64,000 nucleotides of DNA from NCBI RefSeq assembly GCF_000512205.2, contig NZ_CP006644.1, positions 2,474,520 through 2,538,519 of the forward strand, given 5' to 3'. Below, piece after piece: positions 58,554 through 64,000 of this stretch. The stretch comes from Sphingomonas sanxanigenens DSM 19645 = NX02 (GTDB lineage Bacteria; Pseudomonadota; Alphaproteobacteria; Sphingomonadales; Sphingomonadaceae). The position numbers and the translations under genes are program-made. The notes under the pieces were generated by a model. It saw only the letters and a list, made by a program, of their open reading frames with translations, was not told where the DNA came from and ran no database searches. Position 1 is the stretch's first letter. Every line of letters begins with the position of its first letter.

Positions 58554-60278
58554 ATGGCCCGTACCGTCGCCGATCTTCTCGCCCTCACGCTTGCCGACGC
58601 TGGTGTCGAGCGGATCTGGGGCGTCACCGGAGACAGCCTCAACGGCCTCAACGACAGCCTGCGCCGGCTCGGACGGATAGAATGGATGCACGTGCGCCAC
58701 GAGGAAACGGCGGCGTTCGCGGCGGGTGCCGAGGCGGCGATCACGGGCAAGCTGGCGGTGTGTGCGGGAAGCTGTGGGCCGGGCAATCTCCACCTGATCA
58801 ACGGCCTGTTCGACTGCCAGCGCAACCACGTACCGGTGCTCGCGATCGCCGCGCACATCCCGTCCTCGGAGATCGGCCTCGGCTATTTCCAGGAAACGCA
58901 CCCACAGGAGTTGTTCAGGGAATGCAGTGACTTCGTCGAGCTTGTTTCAAGCCCGTCGCAAATGCCCGAGGTGCTGCACCGCGCACTCAACACCGCGGTC
59001 GGGCGCGGCGGCGTCGCGGTCGTCGTGATACCGGGAGACGTCGCGCTTGCCGAGGCGCCGGCGGGCGCTTCGGCGCGCTGGGCCGCGCCCCTGCCGCCGC
59101 GCATCCTGCCCGCCGATGCCGAGCTCGATCGGCTCGCAGCGCTGCTCGACGGTTCCGAGGCGATCACCATTCTTGCCGGCAGCGGCTGTGCCGGCGCGCA
59201 TGACGCCGTCGTCGATCTCGCCGCGCGGCTGCGTGCACCGATCGTCCACGCCTTGCGCGGCAAGGAGCATGTCGAGTGGGACAATCCTTACGATGTCGGG
59301 ATGACCGGGCTGATCGGCTTCTCCTCGGGCTATCACGCGATGATGAGCAGCGACCTGCTGCTGATGCTCGGCACCGATTTCCCCTATCGCGCCTTCTATC
59401 CCAGGGACGCGAAGATCGTACAGGTCGATCGCGATCCCGGCGCGCTCGGCCGGCGTGCCACGTTGACGCAGGGCATCGTCGGCGATGTCGGCGAGACGGT
59501 CGCAGCGCTGCTGCCCCGGCTCAAGCCGCGCTCCGACGAGGCGTTTCTCTCAACCGCGCTCAAACATTATGCCAAGGCGCGCGAGGGCCTCGACGATCTT
59601 GCGGTGCCGGACAAGCCCGGCCGGCCGATCCATCCGCAATATCTCACCCGGCTGGTCAGCGAGATCGCCGCGGGCGATGCGATCTTCACCGCCGATGTCG
59701 GCACCCCGACCGTCTGGGCCGCACGCTACCTGAAGATGAACGGCAAGCGCCGGCTGCTGGGGTCGTTCAACCATGGCTCGATGGCCAATGCGATGCTGCA
59801 GGCGATCGGCGCGCAGGCGGCGGCGCCGGATCGCCAGGTGGTCTCGCTGTCCGGCGATGGCGGATTCACGATGATGATGGGCGATTTCATCAGCCTCACT
59901 CAGCTCGGCCTGCCGGTGAAGGTCATCGTCTTCAACAATGGGTCGCTGGGCTTCGTCGCGATGGAGATGAAGGCGGGCGGCTATCTCGACAGCGGCACCG
60001 ATCTGGAGAATCCCGATTTTGCGGCGATGGCGGCGGCGATGGGGGTGAAGAGTTTCCGCGTCACGGAGTCGGCCGACCTTGAAGGCGTGCTGCGCGAGGC
60101 GCTGGCGCATCCGGGGCCGGTGCTGGTGGATGTGGTGACGGCGAAGCAGGAACTGGTGATGCCGCCCAAGATCCAGCTCGAACAGGCAAAGGGCTTCAGC
60201 CTTTACATGCTGAAGGCGATCATCAGCGGCCGGGGCAGCGAAGTCGTCGAACTCGCGCGGACGAACTTCAGGAGTTGA
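58554..60278 (+). CDS. poxB: Thiamine-diphosphate pyruvate dehydrogenase (quinone), PoxB-like
   Basis: A 574-residue ThDP enzyme, almost the same length as E. coli PoxB. The N-terminal domain is [20 protein letters not shown], with catalytic Glu in [16 protein letters not shown] and the [14 protein letters not shown] loop. The ThDP/Mg site is [14 protein letters not shown] with [12 protein letters not shown]. Pyruvate would be oxidised to acetate with electrons passed to ubiquinone at the membrane. I chose ATG 58554 over longer frames because AGGGAG lies upstream and the family starts here. Confidence 0.93.
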   Translation: MARTVADLLALTLADAGVERIWGVTGDSLNGLNDSLRRLGRIEWMHVRHEETAAFAAGAEAAITGKLAVCAGSCGPGNLHLINGLFDCQRNHVPVLAIAAHIPSSEIGLGYFQETHPQELFRECSDFVELVSSPSQMPEVLHRALNTAVGRGGVAVVVIPGDVALAEAPAGASARWAAPLPPRILPADAELDRLAALLDGSEAITILAGSGCAGAHDAVVDLAARLRAPIVHALRGKEHVEWDNPYDVGMTGLIGFSSGYHAMMSSDLLLMLGTDFPYRAFYPRDAKIVQVDRDPGALGRRATLTQGIVGDVGETVAALLPRLKPRSDEAFLSTALKHYAKAREGLDDLAVPDKPGRPIHPQYLTRLVSEIAAGDAIFTADVGTPTVWAARYLKMNGKRRLLGSFNHGSMANAMLQAIGAQAAAPDRQVVSLSGDGGFTMMMGDFISLTQLGLPVKVIVFNNGSLGFVAMEMKAGGYLDSGTDLENPDFAAMAAAMGVKSFRVTESADLEGVLREALAHPGPVLVDVVTAKQELVMPPKIQLEQAKGFSLYMLKAIISGRGSEVVELARTNFRS

Positions 60279-60319
60279 GGGGCGGGGGCGCCGCAATCGA
60301 TACCGCGCCCCCTGCCCGA

Positions 60320-60742
60320 TCAGCCGACGATTTCTTCCGGCTTGAAGAAGAACGCGATCTCGATCGCGGCATTCTCATCGCTGTCCGAACCGTGGACGCT
60401 GTTCGCCTCGATCGATTCGGCCAGTTCCTTGCGGATCGTGCCGGGCTCGGCGTTCGCCGGGTTGGTGGCGCCCATGATGTCGCGGTTGCGCTGCACGGCG
60501 TTCTCGCCTTCCAGCACCTGAACGACGACCGGGCCGGAGGTCATGAAGGCCACCAGATCGTTGAAGAAGGGGCGTTCCTTGTGGACGCCGTAGAAGCCCT
60601 CGGCCTGATCCTTGGTGAGCTGGATGCGCTTGGAAGCGACGACGCGCAGGCCCGCTTCTTCCAGCATCTTGGTGACCGCACCGGTCAGGTTGCGGCGGGT
60701 GGCATCGGGCTTGATGATCGAAAAGGTCCGGTTCGCGGCCAT
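60320..60742 (-). CDS. ndk: Nucleoside diphosphate kinase
   Basis: A 140-residue Ndk: [20 protein letters not shown], then [25 protein letters not shown] and [31 protein letters not shown] with the active-site His in NSVHGSDS. It balances nucleoside triphosphates by phosphate transfer through that histidine. It is complete and of normal length, convergent with poxB. Confidence 0.98.
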   Translation of the reverse strand: MAANRTFSIIKPDATRRNLTGAVTKMLEEAGLRVVASKRIQLTKDQAEGFYGVHKERPFFNDLVAFMTSGPVVVQVLEGENAVQRNRDIMGATNPANAEPGTIRKELAESIEANSVHGSDSDENAAIEIAFFFKPEEIVG

Positions 60743-60823
60743 TGCCGTATCGCTCCGTCAAAGTTGCTGGGGGAAAAAGTGGCCGCCCCGTAGCCGCTCG
60801 GCCGCGCCTGGGCAAGCCGGGGT

Positions 60824-61264
60824 TTACGCCACCCGTTCCCAGCGGCCCTGTTCGTTCTGCTTCCAGTAGCGCGGCTCGACACCCTCGCGGCCGGAAAGCG
60901 CGCGCCAGGCCGTGCGGGCCGCGGCGATGCTCGCCTCGTCGAAGAAGTGGAAGGCGCGGTCGAAGTCCAGCGCCGCGTCCCGCCATTCGCCATCGACCAG
61001 CGCGACGTGGCGCGCGCCGTTCGCGGCGGCGACATCGGCGCCGATCAGCACCGGCTGGTCGGCGTCATGCGCGCCGCCGGCGAGGCCATGAGGCAGGAAG
61101 CTTTCCTTGTCCTGCGTCCACAGCGCACCGTCGATCCGTTCGCGCTGCGCCTCGTCCGCCGACACGACCAGCAGGCGCGCGCCGGATTCCAGCACGCGGT
61201 CGGCGATGCGCGGCAGCACCGCCTCAACCGGCCGCACGGTCAGGTGGTAGAAATCCACCTGCAC
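60824..61264 (-). CDS. holC: DNA polymerase III chi subunit
   Basis: A 146-residue HolC: MQVDFYHLTVRPVEAVLPRI, LVVSADEAQRERIDGALWT, FLPHGLAGGAHDADQPVLIG and the C-terminal YWKQNEQGRWERVA. Chi links the clamp loader to SSB at the replication fork. The start is 6 bp after the pepA stop; pepA-holC is a common gene order. Confidence 0.95.
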   Translation of the reverse strand: MQVDFYHLTVRPVEAVLPRIADRVLESGARLLVVSADEAQRERIDGALWTQDKESFLPHGLAGGAHDADQPVLIGADVAAANGARHVALVDGEWRDAALDFDRAFHFFDEASIAAARTAWRALSGREGVEPRYWKQNEQGRWERVA

Positions 61265-61270
61265 CGCGGA

Positions 61271-62743
61271 TCAGCCCTCGAACTGGTCGGCGACGAGCCG
61301 GTCGAGCAGGCGCACGCCATAGCCGGTCGCGCCCTTTTCCCACAGCGGCGCCGCCTTGTCGGACCAGACCATGCCGGCGATGTCGAGATGCGCCCACTTC
61401 ACGCCTTCGTCGACGAAGCGCTGGATGAACTGCGCCGCGGTGATCGATCCGGCGCCGCGCGGGCCGACATTCTTCATGTCGGCGATCGGACTATCGATCA
61501 GCTTGTCATACTCGTCGGCGAGCGGGAAGCGCCACAGCGGGTCGCCCACCGCCTTGCCGGCCGCGAGGAGCTGGTCCGCCAGCGTGTCGTCGTTGGAGAA
61601 CAGCCCGCCATGCTCGCTGCCCAGCGCGATGATCATCGCACCGGTCAAGGTGGCGAGGTCGACGATGACCGCGGGCGAATGGTTGCGCTGCACCCAGGTG
61701 ATCGCGTCGCACAGCACCAGCCGCCCCTCGGCATCGGTGTTGATCACCTCGATCGTCTGGCCGGACATGCTGGTGACGACGTCGCCCGGACGCTGCGCGG
61801 TGCCCGAGGGCATATTTTCCACGAGGCCGCAGACGCCGATCACATTGGCGCGCGCCTTGCGCAGCGCCAGCGCCTTCATCGCGCCGGCAACCGCGCCCGC
61901 GCCGCCCATGTCCCACTTCATGTCTTCCATGCCCGCGCCCGGCTTCAGCGAGATGCCGCCGGTGTCGAAGGTCACGCCCTTGCCGACGAAGGCGACGGTC
62001 GGCTGGTCCGGGCGCTCGGCGCCGTTCCAGCGCATCACCAGCAGCTGCGCTTCGCGCGCCGAGCCCTGCGACACGCCGAGCAGCGCCCCCATGCCCGCCG
62101 CCTGCATCGCCGCCTCGTCCAGCACCTCGATCTCGACGCCGAGTCCGGCAAGCGAACGGCAGCGTTCGACGAAGCTTTCCGGATAGATGATGTTGGGCGG
62201 CTCGGACACGAGCTCGCGGGTGAGGAACAGCCCCTCGGCAACCGCGGAGAGCCGCGCCCACGCCTCGTCGGCGCCGCTGCCGCCGCCCACGACCACCAGT
62301 TCTTCCAGCGTCGGCTTCTGCTTGGCGGGCAGCTTGGTGCGGTAGGTGTCGATCCGCCAGTCGCGCTGCGCCGCGCCGAACGCGACGCGCGCCGCCGCCT
62401 CGGCATCGCTGTCCTCGCCGCCGAGCGCGACGACCAGCCGGGTCTCGCCCGATGTCTGAAGCCGCGCCACCAGCGCGCCGCCGGCCTTTTCGAGATCGGT
62501 CGGGGCGGCCTTGCCGATACCGACCAGCAGCACGCGACGCACCGCATCGCCATCGGCCACGAAAAATTCGACGAGACTGCCCGAATCACCTTCGAAACGC
62601 TGCGCCGCCGCCGTCAGCCGCGCATGCGCCGCATCGCCCGCGCCCAGCCCGGCGAGCGGCAGCGCATCGAGCGCCCCCTTGGCGACGGGAAAGGCAAGGG
62701 CATAAGCGCCCTCGGGGGCGGTGTCGGCGAAGCTGATACGCAT
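61271..62743 (-). CDS. pepA: Leucyl aminopeptidase PepA
   Basis: A 490-residue M17 metallo-aminopeptidase. The N-terminal domain starts MRISFADTAPEGAYALAFPV at ATG 62743. Catalytic features: KGVTFDTGGISLKPGAGMEDMKWDMGG with metal ligands and the family signature NTDAEGRLVLCDA. It cleaves N-terminal residues and PepA can also bind DNA in other bacteria. The frame is open further upstream, but only from this start does the family N-terminus appear. Confidence 0.97.
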   Translation of the reverse strand: MRISFADTAPEGAYALAFPVAKGALDALPLAGLGAGDAAHARLTAAAQRFEGDSGSLVEFFVADGDAVRRVLLVGIGKAAPTDLEKAGGALVARLQTSGETRLVVALGGEDSDAEAAARVAFGAAQRDWRIDTYRTKLPAKQKPTLEELVVVGGGSGADEAWARLSAVAEGLFLTRELVSEPPNIIYPESFVERCRSLAGLGVEIEVLDEAAMQAAGMGALLGVSQGSAREAQLLVMRWNGAERPDQPTVAFVGKGVTFDTGGISLKPGAGMEDMKWDMGGAGAVAGAMKALALRKARANVIGVCGLVENMPSGTAQRPGDVVTSMSGQTIEVINTDAEGRLVLCDAITWVQRNHSPAVIVDLATLTGAMIIALGSEHGGLFSNDDTLADQLLAAGKAVGDPLWRFPLADEYDKLIDSPIADMKNVGPRGAGSITAAQFIQRFVDEGVKWAHLDIAGMVWSDKAAPLWEKGATGYGVRLLDRLVADQFEG

Positions 62744-62899
62744 GATCTGTGCTGTCCTGATGCGAGACGTCGGCTGCCTCTCTAGGCCAGCCGGACCGCT
62801 CAGGCCAACCCCGCCCGCGTCAGGGCAATTGCGGTTGGCGCTGAGCGATGCGATAGGCCGTCGGATGCAGCGTTCGGCATATGGCGTGTGGGGACTTCG

Positions 62900-64000
62900 G
62901 TGACGAGCAGGATCGCAATCATTGTGGCCATGCTTGGCGTCGCGGGTTTCATGGAAAGCCGCGCCGCGGCGCAGGATCTCTCGGAACGGCCGGTCGATCC
63001 GCCGCCGCCCCCCGCGGCGGCACCGGCCGATCCCGAGCAGATCGATTTCACCGCCGATGCCCTGACCTACGACAATGATGCCGATGTCGTCACCGCCAGC
63101 GGCGACGTGCGCCTGTTCCGCGAAGGCAACCGGCTGCGGGCGGACAGCGTGACGTGGAACCGCAAGAGCGGCGAGGTGCGCGCGACGGGCAATGTCGCCG
63201 TCACCAATCCCGGGGGTGACACCGCCTATGGCGATTCGGTGGAGCTGACCGACACGCTGAAGGACGGCATCGTCGAAAACCTGCTGATCGTGCTGCAGGA
63301 TGGCGGCCGGCTCGCCGCCCGGCGCGGCACGCGCGTCAACGGCGTCTCGACGCTCGATCATGCCGCCTACACGCCCTGCTCGGTGATCGATCAGGATGGC
63401 TGCCCCAAGGATCCGGTGTGGCGGATCACCGCGGTAAAGGTGGTGCACGATCCGGTGCGGCACCGCATCAGCTACAAGGGCGCGCGCATCGAGATGTTCG
63501 GGCTGCCGTTCATCCCCCTGCCCGGCCTGTCGCATCCCGATGGCGGCTCTGGCGGTGCCGGTCTGCTGGTACCCAACCTGCGCTACAGCCGGCGCAACGG
63601 GCTCGAGATCGGCCTGCCTTATTATCTGCCGCTCGGCCCCAACCGCGACGTCACCATCACGCCGCACGTGTATACGGATGTGCTGCCGGCGATCGAAGGC
63701 CAGTATCGCGCATTGACCTCGACCGGCGCCTACCAGGTGTCGGGCTGGGCGACCTATGGATCGCGGCTTCCGGCGACGGCTGAGCAGACCGCGGACTCGC
63801 AGCGCGATTTCCGCGGCTACATCGACGTCAGCGGCAAGTTTCAGCTTTCCCCCTACTGGAGCATACGGGGGTCCGGCCGGCTGACCACCGACCGCACCTT
63901 CCTGCGCCGCTACGACATCAGCCGCGAGGATCGCCTGCGCTCGGTGGTCGAGGCCGAGCGGATCGACGACGATTCCTATCTCTCGATCGCCGGCTGGGCG
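62900..64000 (+). CDS. lptD: LPS-assembly protein LptD, 5' part (runs off window)
   Basis: The first 367 codons of the outer-membrane LPS translocon. GTG 62900 opens a signal peptide ending near ESRAAAQ. An OstA/LptA-like N-terminal domain follows (IDFTADALTYDNDADVVTASGDVRLFREGNRLRADSVTWN), then the start of the beta barrel with the family block PFIPLPGLSHPDG and YSRRNGLEIGLPYYLPLGPNRDVTITP. ATG 62930 is an alternative start but would cut the signal peptide. Adjacent to pepA, divergently. Confidence 0.95.
   Translation, partial: MTSRIAIIVAMLGVAGFMESRAAAQDLSERPVDPPPPPAAAPADPEQIDFTADALTYDNDADVVTASGDVRLFREGNRLRADSVTWNRKSGEVRATGNVAVTNPGGDTAYGDSVELTDTLKDGIVENLLIVLQDGGRLAARRGTRVNGVSTLDHAAYTPCSVIDQDGCPKDPVWRITAVKVVHDPVRHRISYKGARIEMFGLPFIPLPGLSHPDGGSGGAGLLVPNLRYSRRNGLEIGLPYYLPLGPNRDVTITPHVYTDVLPAIEGQYRALTSTGAYQVSGWATYGSRLPATAEQTADSQRDFRGYIDVSGKFQLSPYWSIRGSGRLTTDRTFLRRYDISREDRLRSVVEAERIDDDSYLSIAGWA

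Noticed and set aside
60947-62785. 612-codon plus-strand frame opposite holC and pepA
   Set aside because: Antisense to two well-identified core genes; composition is His/Arg-rich shadow.
61271-63667. Long N-terminal extension of pepA (start near 63667)
   Set aside because: The extension is antisense to the lptD start and the PepA family N-terminus appears at 62743.
1-64000. tRNA, rRNA or CRISPR arrays
   Set aside because: No cloverleaf with a tRNA T-loop, no rRNA conserved block and no regular repeat-spacer array were found on reading both strands by eye.

Overview
The window looks like a sphingomonad (Alphaproteobacteria, Sphingomonadales) chromosome at the edge of a heavily rearranged mobile island. 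The right end (about 53.2-64 kb) is ordinary GC-rich core sequence: a periplasmic catalase with an ankyrin partner, a TetR/SDR pair, poxB, ndk, holC, pepA and the start of lptD. Everything to the left is accessory: a decayed integrative and conjugative element (ICE) or integrated plasmid of the alphaproteobacterial type with a DUF3363 relaxase, ParA/RepA and DUF2285/DUF932/DUF736 genes, filled with cargo and insertion sequences (IS).

Layout. 0-5.4 kb: two overlapping tyrosine recombinase genes, one split by an IS21-family element, then IS110 and IS3 relics. 5.5-7.4 kb: a beta-propeller fragment and a carboxymuconolactone decarboxylase-like gene, with a divergent LysR. 7.4-14.4 kb (minus strand): AlpA-like, RepA, ParA, RHH, DUF2840, TraF-type peptidase, DUF736, lytic transglycosylase and relaxase. 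No coupling protein or type IV secretion genes follow the relaxase. 14.7-15.2 kb: a strongly structured RNA candidate and a divergent DUF2285-like gene. 15.3-17.5 kb: bioR-bioY with two BioR boxes, then a frameshifted transporter. 17.7-29 kb: backbone accessory genes (DUF2285, DUF6499, frameshifted DUF932, ArsR, an SRPBCC gene split by an IS3 element, ClpP, LysR, DUF736, PrlF/YhaV, a large ParB) with long direct repeats upstream of the DUF932 and ParB genes.

29-34.1 kb: IS relics, then a five-gene electrophile/oxidant detoxification cluster (TetR, DJ-1/PfpI, aldehyde dehydrogenase, Ohr, quinone-oxidoreductase-like). 34.2-43.2 kb: IS relics, then a minus-strand DHA2 / MFS / LLM-oxidoreductase / LysR operon whose LysR is split by an IS66 element, with a divergent second LysR. 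43.3-46.1 kb: DUF6429 and a second IS21-family element. 46.3-52.4 kb: a compact four-gene operon (C5 DNA methyltransferase, MORC/MutL-like GHKL ATPase, unknown protein, DUF6339-like protein) resembling a restriction/defence system; its third gene is split by an IS701-family element.

In five cases the IS boundaries, terminal inverted repeats and target duplications can be read directly. Removing the IS restores one open frame in four of them (recombinase, SRPBCC, LysR, defence gene 3). The fifth lies beside DUF6429. The insertions into coding genes therefore look recent relative to the decay of the other relics.
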